Shown in pieces: positions 1 through 9,653 of a DNA stretch of 64,000 bases. The notes beneath the pieces were generated by a model. That model ran no database searches. It was not told where the DNA came from and saw only the letters and a program-made list of their open reading frames with translations. The number at the start of each line of letters is the position of its first letter. Positions within the stretch are counted from its first letter, which is position 1. Made by a program: the position numbers and the translations under genes. Source of the stretch: Leptasterias polaris (Eukaryota; Echinodermata; Asteroidea; Forcipulatida; Asteriidae); contig JAZGTN010000003.1 in NCBI GenBank assembly GCA_037783415.1, positions 2,502,501 to 2,566,500 on the forward strand, written 5' to 3'.

Positions 1-165
1 ACGAACAAAATCATATTTCGAGGAAACTAATGCGTATCTTCAGGGAACGAAAGCGTATTTCTGGGGAACTTAATTGTAGTTCGGGGGAAAGAAAGCGTGT
101 TCAAGGGAACGAGAACCTATTTTCTAGAAACAATCTCATTTCGTTACCTAGAAAAACACACTGCG
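1..165 (+). repeat. Degenerate tandem repeat, about 21-26 bp unit
   Basis: Several diverged units of the type GGGAACGAAAGCGTATTTC follow one another. The same array is longer at 60836-61280, so it is an internal part of the transposon and not an independent satellite. Confidence 0.6.
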
Positions 166-892
166 TTCACAAATTGAAAAATAATTTTTTGTGAGACAAA
201 ATTATATTTTCATCGGATTAAATAATATTTTGAGGAAATGAAATGATTTTGTTGGCCTTTTGTGTGTCGAGGGATGCAATAGAAATTTCGAGTGAGGTTT
301 TTTGTTCCCACCTTTTAATTTGTAATTTCTTTTTCACTTGTCCCTTCATCAGATCATCATGGCTCCGTTTTTGTTGGTCTTTTTTTTGGGGGGGGGGCTC
401 GTTTTTTGGAATTGTTTGTCACGAATTTTGTTTAAACTAATTGTACCGTCAATATAAAAGTGGTAGTCCTATGTATTGACATAAATCTTATTTAATTACC
501 AAGAAATTCGGTACAAATCGGGTCAAGGAACGTACACAGAGCATTGAAAAGTTGCGATTTTGAAACAACGGATTCGATCAGCGAGGTGTACCGACTAGCA
601 AACCCGCGATAACTACAACGTAGTTGGTGGTCTGGCATATGTTCATGAGCTTCCAGGTACAGCTATCTCTTGGCTAGTGGGTTTCCGTTGCTAGCACTGT
701 CGAGATACTCTCTGCTCGCAAGCGACACGACTGCCCCGTGTTACGTGTAGAAAGCCCTCACGCTGTGCACTGTAAGACACGCTTCCGTTGCTCGGACTCT
801 CTGAAATAAAATCTTACGTTCGACTTTTTGTATTATTTACAACTTGTATCCATAATTTGAATACGTATTTTTGTTTGTCAAATACTCATGAA
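1..892 (+). mobile_element. Interior fragment of the same DNA transposon as 60115-62392
   Basis: This stretch aligns by eye, in the same orientation, with about 61137-62055: the same run of degenerate units built around GGAACGAAAGCGTATTTC, then the same CTACCTAGAAAAACACA block, a T-rich block, a GATTCGATCAGCGAGGT block and a GAGCTTCCAGGTACAGCTAT block. It starts before the window, and the homology stops near 892, where the two copies diverge. No terminal inverted repeat is seen for this copy, so its right end has been lost or replaced. Small reading frames inside it (for example 243-440) are not conserved between the copies. Confidence 0.75.
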
Positions 893-954
893 TTCTTGTT
901 AAAAAACAGAGTTGAATTCGGTGTAGTAATTAATTTTTATACGGCTGGAAGTAA

Positions 955-1035
955 AACTAACTCCGAAGATCACGAGGGTTATCCGAACCAAAAAAGTGGT
1001 TCGGATAACCCATGTGACCTTCGTTTTTTGAAAAA
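955..1035. repeat. Hairpin: 15-bp perfect inverted repeat with 6-nt loop
   Basis: GGGTTATCCGAACCA (976-990) is followed after six bases by its exact reverse complement (997-1011). Outside the perfect stem the arms stay recognisably complementary (CGAAGATCAC against GTGACCTTCG), so the palindrome spans roughly 960-1030. It resembles the core of a small foldback element. It lies about 750 bp upstream of the first fibrinogen-related gene. Confidence 0.6.
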
Positions 1036-1191
1036 TGCTCAAAAACTACAAAAATTGATGGTTTCTTTTAGGAACCGTTCTTCTCCATTCCTGGAAGACC
1101 TCTGGAATCATGTTTTAGTCTATTTTGTAGCCAAAATAGCCCAACGAAGCCGGTGTGTCCCTTTAACTCATCAAGTAAGATTTTATCGCAG

Positions 1192-1299
1192 CAGGACGTA
1201 GGCTTTTGTGTCATTTACTCGGCGGAGAGCTGATTACGTGACTTATAGTTTAACCAATGGAACGCTTTCTCTCATGTTCTCATGGATCGCAAAACCCCT
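1192..1299 (+). repeat. Direct repeat, copy 1, upstream of the first FReD gene
   Basis: Shares about 105 bp with 1504-1608: CAGGACG, then TTACTCGGCGG, GAGCTGA, CACGTGACTTA or ACGTGACTTA, TTAACCAAT, GCTTTCTC and CAAAACCC. Each copy contains a CCAAT-like and an E-box-like (CACGTG-type) string, so the pair may be promoter-proximal; that is inference. Confidence 0.65.
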
Positions 1300-1503
1300 T
1301 GTGCTTAATAATTATTTTGCTGAACACAGCCTTGAGTTGCATTGCCACGCAGGGTCTGGTTGCTGATTTTAACGAATTTTCTCCGCTCATCACACGCCTC
1401 ACGGCATAAAATCCGTTATATCCTTGGTTGACAAAAAAGCCACCATTCATAATGTAAGTCAACCTATTAGTTAACTCATGGAGCTATCAGTAATATTGTA
1501 TCA

Positions 1504-1608
1504 CAGGACGCGGACTTGTACGCCAGTTACTCGGCGGGGAGCTGAACACGTGACTTAGCTTAACCAATTGAAGGCTTTCTCCCACGTTCTCGTACATCAC
1601 AAAACCCT
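1504..1608 (+). repeat. Direct repeat, copy 2, upstream of the first FReD gene
   Basis: Second copy of 1192-1299, separated by about 205 bp of unrelated sequence. It ends about 155 bp before the start codon at 1763 and just upstream of the TATA-like string at 1635. Confidence 0.65.
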
Positions 1609-1634
1609 GGTGGCTGTGATATTTTCAGTGTTTT

Positions 1635-1640
1635 TATATA
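1635..1640 (+). promoter_or_regulatory. Possible TATA box of the first FReD gene
   Basis: TATATA within TTTTTATATACAC, 123 bp upstream of the ATG at 1763, a reasonable distance for a TATA box plus a short 5' leader. No transcription start evidence is visible. Confidence 0.3.
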
Positions 1641-1762
1641 CACTTAATCATCGCTAACACAAATATTCGTCAAAACTGCACACAGGCTGCCATTATTTGA
1701 TGTCAGAGAAACATGTGTTGAAGTAAAGAGTGATAACGCCGGTTTTTCGACATCATACAAAA

Positions 1763-2818
1763 ATGTTGGCACTGTTGGTAAAGTTCAGTTTCCTTGCAGC
1801 ATTGTTTTGTGTTTCATCGGAAGCTTACTGTGATACCCCTCCTTCTCAAACATTTATCGCTGCGGAAAACCGGGCACTTGCGGCGTCTACATACCGTAAG
1901 CAAAGCGTCAGTTCTCGTATCCGGTGTGTTCGTAACTGCCATGCTGATTATCCTAACTGTAAATCGGTAAATTATGATGAAATTCATCACATTTGTGAGC
2001 TGAATAATGCCACCATTGCCCAGTTTCCTGATAACTTAAATACACACTGTGATAGTGTGTACTACGATGACAATGTTGACACATCTCTCCTGTCCCATGC
2101 ACACCCTGATACAACCGTCTCCTCTATGCCTCGTTACAGCAGCTGCCAGGAGCTTCTTGAGGCGGGTCAGAAAGTGAGTGGTGTCTTTACAATATTTCCT
2201 GCCCGGTTTGATAATGGTTTGCAAGTGTACTGCGACATGGAGACTGATGGTGGAGGCTGGATCGTCATTCAGAGGCGTCAAGACGGCAGTGTTGACTTTT
2301 ATCGCGACTGGGCCGACTACCGTGTCGGGTTTGGTAGCTTGTGTGGTGAATTCTGGCTCGGAAATGATAACCTACGCAACCTGACTGAGTACGAAGGAAA
2401 ATGGCAGGTGCGCGTTGATTTGACCAAATGGAACTTAAATATAGTGTGGGCTGTCTATGGCGAGTTCCGTGTCACAGGGGATCAATTTCAACTACATGTT
2501 GGATCGTACAACACAGAAAGTACAGTAGGCAATATATTGATGTATGGTACGGGCCGTTATCTCCACAATGGAATGCTGTTTACTACTAAAGACAATGACA
2601 ATGACCGCCGTACAACACTGTCTAACCCTCATGACGAAGGGCTGAATTGTGCGATAGAAAGACGTGGAGGTTGGTGGTATAATAACTGCTTTGAATGCAA
2701 TCCCAATGGCCTTTATGTTCAAGGGGGGTCGACTGCGTTTAAATCCGCAATGTGCGCCGGGCCTTGGGACACATTTTCCATAAAAACATGCGCAATAAAA
2801 ATACGTCCGGTCATATAA
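1763..2818 (+). CDS. Secreted PAN/apple-like plus fibrinogen C-terminal domain protein (FReD 1)
   Basis: A 351-residue intronless reading frame. The frame is open further upstream to 1730, but the first ATG (context CAAAAATG) directly begins a signal peptide (MLALLVKFSFLAALFCVSSEA), so 1763 is chosen. Residues about 55-96 form a small cysteine-rich module (C55, C59, C66, C78, C96; CVRNCHADYPNC) resembling PAN/apple domains. Residues 124-351 are a complete fibrinogen C-terminal domain: first disulfide pair C128/C157, GGGWIVIQRRQDGSVDFYRDW, EFWLGNDN, the calcium-site region DNDND (277-281), and NCA...GGWWYNNC with C296/C309. The ficolin, tachylectin and FREP families use this domain for binding acetylated or microbial glycans, so an extracellular recognition role is likely; the ligand is unknown. 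C194 is a private extra cysteine. Paralogous to 6308-7321. Family call is firm, function is inference. Confidence 0.93.
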   Translation: MLALLVKFSFLAALFCVSSEAYCDTPPSQTFIAAENRALAASTYRKQSVSSRIRCVRNCHADYPNCKSVNYDEIHHICELNNATIAQFPDNLNTHCDSVYYDDNVDTSLLSHAHPDTTVSSMPRYSSCQELLEAGQKVSGVFTIFPARFDNGLQVYCDMETDGGGWIVIQRRQDGSVDFYRDWADYRVGFGSLCGEFWLGNDNLRNLTEYEGKWQVRVDLTKWNLNIVWAVYGEFRVTGDQFQLHVGSYNTESTVGNILMYGTGRYLHNGMLFTTKDNDNDRRTTLSNPHDEGLNCAIERRGGWWYNNCFECNPNGLYVQGGSTAFKSAMCAGPWDTFSIKTCAIKIRPVI

Positions 2819-2919
2819 CGAAAACATTGCAAACTCAGTAGGTTTCGGTCTAAATTTACACACCGATCAGAAGATCGCGTCCAAAGAACCGAACCCCGCT
2901 GCTTGCTAGGTTACACCCA

Positions 2920-3120
2920 CATGTTCCGAAAAACCGAGGCTCCGTAAACCCATATGATGTTCCGACACTCAACCTATGTTCCGACACGTTGTTTGTCCAC
3001 ATTGTTATTCTGATAATATTTTCGGTTTCCCACCAAAAAGCACATGGTCACAAACTTGCTCGGCGTTTATCGAGCTAATCCGGTTGTCTGAACATAGGGG
3101 TGTCGGAACATAGGTTTATG
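2920..3120. mobile_element. Small palindromic element with ATGTTCCGACAC repeats
   Basis: AACCTATGTTCCGACAC (about 2970) recurs inverted as GTGTCGGAACATAGGTT (about 3100), enclosing about 110 bp. Extra copies of ATGTTCCGA occur at about 2921 and 2954. This has the architecture of a short foldback MITE just downstream of FReD 1. Confidence 0.55.
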
Positions 3121-3776
3121 CAGAATGTTAAGCAACACGTGCGATGCAAAACAAATGAAAACAAACAACATTTGAAAGCAAAATGGCATAGCTAGCCTTC
3201 GTTAATTTTACTCTTGTACAGTGGAGTCTTCAACGTCTGAGTGAAAATTAGAGAAGTAAGGTTTTTTAGCTGCGTATTTTTAACCTTTGGTTTTATTTGT
3301 TTGTGTAACTTATTTAAACGTTGTACTTGACATCGGTTTAACAACTCTAATTTCAGTCGCCGTATATTTGATTGCGAGGAGCCAATGATAGGATTTTGAT
3401 AGGATTTTAATAAGTATCTTATTCTATTCCGTAAGTTTGTTTGTCTTTACATTGGCATCATGAACCAAACGGGGTCGCGTATTAAAAACAGCTAAGTTTT
3501 TAAACTGGTTTAAACCAGAATTCAAGCTTATTAATTTGATCAAATTCAACTAGTATGAGTGACTTTAGCCCTGAAGTAAGGTGCCATTCCTGCAACCAAT
3601 TGTATTTCAAAGCTTAAAGTCACCTGGAAATATTTTTTTTTTTTTAAATATAAGAGTAGGCCTATAGGCCTATGTATATTAACAATAAAACAATTTTTTG
3701 AGTTATTGTTTGTCAGTATTTATATGTACAAAAAATAGATAAAGTTGTTTGGGGGCGACTCCGCCCATCCCTTTTT

Positions 3777-4505
3777 GTGACGTCAATCGAGGAAGACTTC
3801 GCCTCGATCGAACATCGACCCCCCTCGAACTTGCCTGCATTTACGTTGTATAGTGAGATTGTACGTTTCGTTTGGTTATCCAAAAAGGGGATTTTTCTTG
3901 CATTTTTCCGGCAAAAATTGCTGCTGGATGCAGCAAAACGACTAAAGATGGGGTCAGCCAGCATTTTTTTCCTGCAGATCCCAAATATAGGCAGTTACGG
4001 GCATCGAAAGTCAGGCTAACGAGGGCAAAGTGGTCCGGTCCGACGTAGTTTTCAGCGCTATGCAGCGAACACTTGGATACCCCGTCGTGCTTGGATACCT
4101 GGGATTTTTTCGTTGGTAGTAGTGTGCAAGGGAAGTTGCAGTGAAGGTTAGGTTACCAGCGAAATGTTTCTGGTGTTTCTGGTGTTCGGATCGACTTGAG
4201 CTGTATGCCACGACGCCGCGGCACGCTGATCCGATAAATAGTTTGGCAAAGTAGGAAAAACAATACCTCGTATTATCCGTGTTCTCGTTATGACCATGCT
4301 CGTATCTTCCGTTTAAGACATAGAAACGCGCATGGGACAGTACGGGACCGGTGAAAAACCTCGTATAAACTGGCGTCTCGTACACTGTACTAGGATTGCA
4401 TTGGGTGGTGACGTCCGAATACGAAAACGCATCATACTGATCAGGTACCCAGACGTAATGTACGGGGCCAGACTACACATTTTCTCCTGCCTCGATTGAC
4501 GTCAC
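3777..4505. mobile_element. Possible 0.73-kb transposon with 16-bp inverted ends
   Basis: GTGACGTCAATCGAGG at 3777-3792 is repeated as its exact reverse complement at 4490-4505. The ends lie close to G-rich sequence outside (GGGGGCGACTCC on the left, a G-run on the right). The interior has short frames on both strands with no recognisable domain. Weaker complementarity continues outside the 16 bp, so the true ends may lie 20-30 bp further out. Confidence 0.45.
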
Positions 4506-4874
4506 GAACAGCGCCATGTAAAGGGGGGGGGGGGCCTATTTTTTAATTTGTATTTAAAATAAAAATACAATTTTGTAATCTTAGTTAATTGTTTATTCAC
4601 ATTCCACTCATAAAAATGTATATATTAATGACAAATTATTTTGACAAAATACCACTGCCAGGTGCCTTTAATGGGTTTTGTTGCCAAACATTTTGCAGAA
4701 GTTTTATGTTTGCACGAAACTATTTTATGGAATTTACTTGGTGAACGTGCGGAGTGATAGTTGTGCAATGACATACATCCATGGCTTCAACTGCCTCTTA
4801 CATATTGTGTTAAATCTTTGGTAAAATTCGGTATAAATATTAAATGATCTACACAGGAATTTCCTAGTATCCTC

Positions 4875-5540
4875 CTACGTGGATTGGATTAATTCCAACC
4901 TCAGCTGGGATAAGTACATCCCTGACAGAGCTTTTAAAAAGCCTTTCAGCGTCTTGGCTGTTTGTATCGTGTTCACTAGTAGGGCCTACATGACACCTTC
5001 TACCATGCTCCATCTCTGGAACATTGTTGTCACATCTGGGCCGGTTTCCCAGCACGTCACATAATCCTTGCTTGACAGGATTCATCAGCAAGCTATTAAT
5101 CTGGTACGACAAGATCTATCATGTCTTGAACCTCTTAGACGCTGTCTCGTGTTCATGTCTCTTCTAAAAAGGTACTTTCGTGGTAGGTGAGCAGGTCTCT
5201 CACTCGTCTCTTTGTATTAGGCACCTTCACTCGCAGCACATGTATTGTCTCATCGTGTCATCTCTTCAATGTTTCTGTTCCAAACGCCAGTGTGAGATGT
5301 TCAAGCTTCTCCTGTCTGTAATTTTACGCTTTGGAACTTCCTACATGTATCTTGCTTCCCATCATCTTACATACGATTCAAGTTTAAGAGGAATGTGAAT
5401 ATCTTCTCTTTCTTTAAATTGTCTCATTTTTTTCTTGTAGCCTTCATCTCGAATGTTTGCCTTGTGTTGGGCGATGTGTCATGAAAGGGTTCAAAATGTC
5501 AAATGGGCGCAAATTCTGTGTTTAACGATTGCAATAAGAA
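4875..5540 (+). pseudogene. Decayed LINE: C-terminal part of a non-LTR reverse transcriptase ORF
   Basis: Translating across at least two frameshifts recovers the conserved tail of a non-LTR retrotransposon ORF2: PSLEHCCHIWAG, then LLDRIHQQAINLVRQDLSCL, LEPLRRCLVFMSLLKRYFRG, and near the end LWNFLHVSCFPSSY followed by FKRNVN. In CR1/L2-type ORFs these correspond to the post-catalytic region (EYCSHLWGG, LLDRIQ, LSHRR.., LWNSLP). The catalytic domain and the endonuclease are missing. It lies between the two FReD genes and is non-functional. Confidence 0.65.
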
Positions 5541-6307
5541 TTGAAAACAAACTAAAATTGCCTTCATGCCTCCGTAATTTGTGCTCGAAATTAATTCAAA
5601 AGAAATCTTGTCACCACCAATGTCTGATTTTCTGTCGCCATGGAAGGCTGTAGAAAAGACACAAAAATATTAAGCTGCTTATTTGTTGCTTTTGATTTAA
5701 TTTATTAACAGTGATTTAATTTAAAATGGGGTCTATGTAGATCTTGTATTAAATTGACCTTAATAGGTTTTTCTGTCAGTCACTTTGAATAACCTTGAGG
5801 ACCGTCAGCAACGAAGCAATGATGCTTAAGTATCTTAATGTATTACGTTGACGTCAGCTTACCTCAATACAATGGCAACCTGAAATGAGGCAAAGTATTA
5901 AAAGGAGATCGTTTCGACTGCAATTTGCAAAACAATTTTTCACCAGTTGGCAAGCAGAATCTTTGTCTCACCACTCGACATTGTGAGCGTGCGAGTTTGG
6001 AACGATTTGTTTTCGCACCCAGATGGAGAACGATGAGGTAGGCCTAAACATTGAGTTTGAGAAGATGACAACAGTTTACTTCAAAATTTAGTCAAATGAA
6101 TGCACCAGCCGAAGGCCTTGAGGGTTTTAACATACAACCGCAATGTAAACCAATAACAGCGTTCCGTACACACCCAATGGGATGACACCATAACTGCAAA
6201 AACTCAGGCTCGATTAGTAATGTGCAAAGCAGACCGTTATGTTGTTTAAAACAAAGATGGAAATGGATGATTGTATCTTTAGCTCTCAAACTCGCGTGGC
6301 ATTCGCA
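5541..6307 (+). other. Intergenic region upstream of the second FReD gene
   Basis: No gene or clear repeat seen. A CCAAT-like string (AACCAATAAC) occurs about 160 bp before the ATG at 6308, and TATTAAAAGG at about 5898 is a weak TATA candidate about 410 bp upstream. Neither is convincing. Confidence 0.3.
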
Positions 6308-7321
6308 ATGAAGTTATTTTTCCTGTTGTATTCATTTAATTACTCCGATGGAAGTTACTTTGGAAAACTTACGCAGTCATTTACGCTTGCGGAGAATTGG
6401 GCATTTACGTCTTCTACGTATCAGAGAGTCCACGTTAGTTCGCGTGTCCACTGTGTTCGTAACTGCCACGCCGATTATCCTAACTGTAAATCGGTAAACT
6501 ATAATGAAATTCGTCACCTCTGTGAGCTGAATAATGCCACCAGGGCACAGTATCCAGATGACTTGATAACAGACTATGCCAGTGTATACTACGATGGTAA
6601 CGTGGACACACCTCTCCTCTCCTCATTGCCTCATCAATGGAGCAGTTGTCAGGATGTTCTTGAGGCAGGTTATAACGAGAGTGGTATCTACACAATATAT
6701 CCATCTGGATTCGAGAATAATCTGCAAGTGTACTGTGACATGAAGACCGACTGCGGAGGCTGGATCGTCATCCAGAGGCGTCAAGACGGCAGTGTTGATT
6801 TCTACCGCGACTGGGTCGACTACAGGGATGGCTTCGGCAACTTGGATGGTGAGTTCTGGCTTGGAAATGATAACTTACGCAGCTTGACTGAATCCGGCCC
6901 AATGTGGCAGCTGCGTGTTGATATATTGGATTGGAAGGCTGAAGACGTTTGGGCCGTTTATGGGGATTTCCGGGTTACAGGAGAAGAATTTCAACTCCAT
7001 GTCGACTTATACAATGATGGCAGTACAGCAGGCAATGCATTTATGTACACTGGAGGGTTCAAGAGCAATGGAATGTTATTTACTACGAGAGACAACGACA
7101 ATGACCATCGCACAATGAGCTCATCTGGACCTGCAGGCAACGAGCTCAACTGTGCCGTCTTCGGTAAGGGAGGCTGGTGGTACAATAACTGCTATCAATG
7201 TAATTTAAATGGAGTCTATTATCATGGAGGAACCCACTTTTATAATTCCTCGTTGTGGTTCAGAGGGGAGAATTATTTCTCAATAAAAGAATGCACAATG
7301 AAAATTCGGCTCAAGGTATAA
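6308..7321 (+). CDS. Secreted PAN/apple-like plus fibrinogen C-terminal domain protein (FReD 2)
   Basis: A 337-residue intronless frame. An in-frame ATG at 6239 would add 23 polar residues; 6308 is preferred because it begins a hydrophobic leader (MKLFFLLYSFNYSDG) and matches the length of FReD 1. Residues about 49-90 are the cysteine-rich PAN/apple-like module (C49, C53, C60, C72; CVRNCHADYPNC is identical to FReD 1). Residues 111-337 are a full fibrinogen C-terminal domain with C114/C143, GGWIVIQRRQDGSVDFYRDW, EFWLGNDN, DNDND (262-266), NCA...GGWWYNNC (C282/C295) and C329. C149 replaces a glycine of the usual DGGGW string and has no counterpart in FReD 1. Probably a secreted recognition lectin; ligand unknown. 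Same orientation as its paralogue 3.5 kb upstream, so a tandem duplication. Confidence 0.93.
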   Translation: MKLFFLLYSFNYSDGSYFGKLTQSFTLAENWAFTSSTYQRVHVSSRVHCVRNCHADYPNCKSVNYNEIRHLCELNNATRAQYPDDLITDYASVYYDGNVDTPLLSSLPHQWSSCQDVLEAGYNESGIYTIYPSGFENNLQVYCDMKTDCGGWIVIQRRQDGSVDFYRDWVDYRDGFGNLDGEFWLGNDNLRSLTESGPMWQLRVDILDWKAEDVWAVYGDFRVTGEEFQLHVDLYNDGSTAGNAFMYTGGFKSNGMLFTTRDNDNDHRTMSSSGPAGNELNCAVFGKGGWWYNNCYQCNLNGVYYHGGTHFYNSSLWFRGENYFSIKECTMKIRLKV

Positions 7322-7621
7322 ATAGAGAGATGCGCGTCGCACGTAATTCGAAACATGGCAAACATGAAGACTTTACTACTTTTCTTGGAGCTGTTGTCAA
7401 ACATAGTCTCTTAGTTGCCTTTGTGGGTAGCAATGTTGTAATAATGAAGTGTGTTCATCTGCAAAAACGGAGGCTCTTAATCAGTTCATCGAAGTTGAAA
7501 TTGAAAAAAAAAATAACTGTTTGGCTAAAAATTTTGCTTGTGAAATGTACTTGTTCGTACTTGCTGTGTTTGTCTGTGTTGATAGTCTTTTGTTTGTGTT
7601 TGTCCACGTGAATAATGTAGG

Positions 7622-8090
7622 CCTACATCCGATGGAAAAAGTGTGTTGGTTTTGGTTGGGCATGGGAATGCATAGCATTTATTAATTTATATCGAGTTTT
7701 GCATCCCTAACGAAGTCACCACGTAACTGAACACTTTTCCCTTCCAAATTAAAGAACAAAGGGGGTAACAGACTGCAAGCCCAGTCGAGATTTTACCCCG
7801 TGTGAGTGTCTGTTCATCGACAACAACAGAATTGACAAACTTTGCTTATGAATTTGGATCCTGAGTGTTTGTTTACTAAATTCCGGCATCATGCATACCC
7901 ATGTGCGAGGTGAAGTGTTAGTATAATATTAGTGCATGTAATGTTGTGGGGTGAGGTGGTGGAGACTGAATTATATTTTTCTCCGCATTGTACAGTTTAT
8001 CGTGTTCGATCTATAACGTGTGCAGAAATATGCTCTCATAAATTAATTAATTCCACTTGGAAGGAACGCTGCGTACCCGCTGAGTTTGTT
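7622..8090 (+). repeat. Tandem duplication, unit 1 (about 540 bp)
   Basis: Collinear with 8158-8650: ACATCCGATG, GGTTTGGGTTGGGC-like, TATCGAGTTTTGCAT, GACTGCAAGCCCAGTCGAGA (7771 against 8312), GAATTTGGATCCTGAGTGTT and ACGTGTGAAGAAA-like strings occur in the same order, about 541 bp apart. The copies are diverged, so the duplication is not recent. No coding potential is conserved between them. Confidence 0.7.
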
Positions 8091-8157
8091 TGTACAAACT
8101 GATTATATTGTTTTGCAGGAAAGTCATTTTGATCTTGCCCAAAATGCCTCGTGAATC

Positions 8158-8650
8158 ATGTACATCCGATGACAAAAAGGGCAGGGGTTTGGGTTGGGCG
8201 GGGAAATATATAATACGGATTTTTTTATATCGAGTTCTGCATTTCGAAATATTCCCTACTGATTTTTACGAACGCAACTTGTACACCAGACTAGAGAACA
8301 ATAAGGACACAGACTGCAAGCCCAGTCGAGATTATTTTTACCCCGTGCAACTATCAGTTTATCAACAACAACACTTGACAAAGTTTTCTCATGAATTTGG
8401 ATCCTGAGTGTTTGCTTACTCATTTTTGCATGTGCGTGGTGAAGTGTTTAATCTATTTCCTAGCGCACGTGCAGTGCACGGGGTGTCGGGTGAGACTGAA
8501 ATATATTTTGCGCCTCGCTGTGATGTGACTCCGCATTTCGTATTTTGATCAATAGGCCTAACGTGTGAAGAAACTTGCGCACGCATATTGATTTCACTAA
8601 GAAACGCACCTCCCATCGTACTGCACTCTATAAATTCGAATGGTTTCGCC
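8158..8650 (+). repeat. Tandem duplication, unit 2 (about 540 bp)
   Basis: Second copy of 7622-8090; the shared GACTGCAAGCCCAGTCGAGA string is at about 8312. Confidence 0.7.
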
Positions 8651-9164
8651 ACAAAAACTTTGACTTACTGATATTAGTGATTTTTGCTGTCAGCAAACAA
8701 TGTACGCTATAAATTGACGAGAATATAAATTACCTCTTTCTTTTTAAAACCTCACTCGAGGTTTCAGTGTCATAGTTATTTGTAAATATTAATAAACGGT
8801 TGTTGCAAGTAGGCCTATTGGAAAGTTGTAGTTGAATTCAAATTATTAGTAGGGCACTATACTCAACTCATATAAAACGTTTTTCATGTTAACTTCTTTT
8901 TAGTATTTAAAAAAAAGAAATTGTCAAAGGGAAGGTACAACTCTATTCGCTCGACTGTCATTACACTTTTCCGAACAGTTTTTACTGATTTTAGAGAAGC
9001 ACGTACATTCACCAATTCACTTTGAGTGAAACATTGTTGAACGTTTTCCTGAATAAAGGCGTCCAACAAAGAGCCGCAGCATGGCAGCCCGTGGCATTTC
9101 AACAGTGATAACTACACTAATTCCCACTACTTGGCAATTATACCTTCCCTTTAATTTTTTCAAT
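8651..9164. other. Non-coding stretch
   Basis: No gene seen. A CCTCACTCGAGG string at 8750 recurs at about 11116, close to the 9.2-11.1 kb repeat units. A 72-codon minus-strand frame (8884-9102) lacks any recognisable feature. Confidence 0.3.
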
Positions 9165-9640
9165 GAATGATCCAGAATTCAAAGACAAATACCGTAATCT
9201 ATCGAACAATCCTCGATACTTAAAAAATGAATAACTTCGAGCATGTGCACCGGGAAATGTTTATTTCCCGGCAGTCTGGATCCTTCAATGATGTCTATAA
9301 TTAATAATTCTCTCTCGGGAATTTAACTTCATCAACAACTATTATAGCTTTTGCAAACTTTGTAAATATTAAACGCTTAGCATATTAAATGCTTTATTAT
9401 TGAATGTCTATATTGAATGTCTATATATCACCTGTTAGGATGAAAATGTCACTTTTATTCATATTTTGGGGTTATCTTGAATTAAAGATGCAAGGTCCAA
9501 TTTTTAGCTGAAAATTTCTGTCGAAAGTTTTTCCGAGTAAAATATTAAAATAAAACCAAAAAACAAACACTATTTTTGCGAAAATCAAGCCCGCATCTTT
9601 AAGGTTTGATTCCTTCTTTTTCCTTCTTTTTCTCATTTTA
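9165..9640 (+). repeat. Local duplication, unit 1 (about 0.5 kb)
   Basis: Collinear with 9654-10380: AATGATTGATCCAG-like, GATACCGTAATCT, GAAATGTTTATTTCCCGGC, AGTCTGGATCC, CTCGGGAATTTAA, TTTGTAAATATTA and AAGCAAGGTCCAATTTT are shared in order. A shorter third relic is at 10945-11130. Confidence 0.7.
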
Positions 9641-9653
9641 GTTATTATTAATC

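Noticed and set aside
788..1201. 137-codon + strand frame
   Set aside because: It crosses the end of the transposon fragment and the 976-1011 hairpin, starts at a non-ATG codon and has no similarity I recognise.
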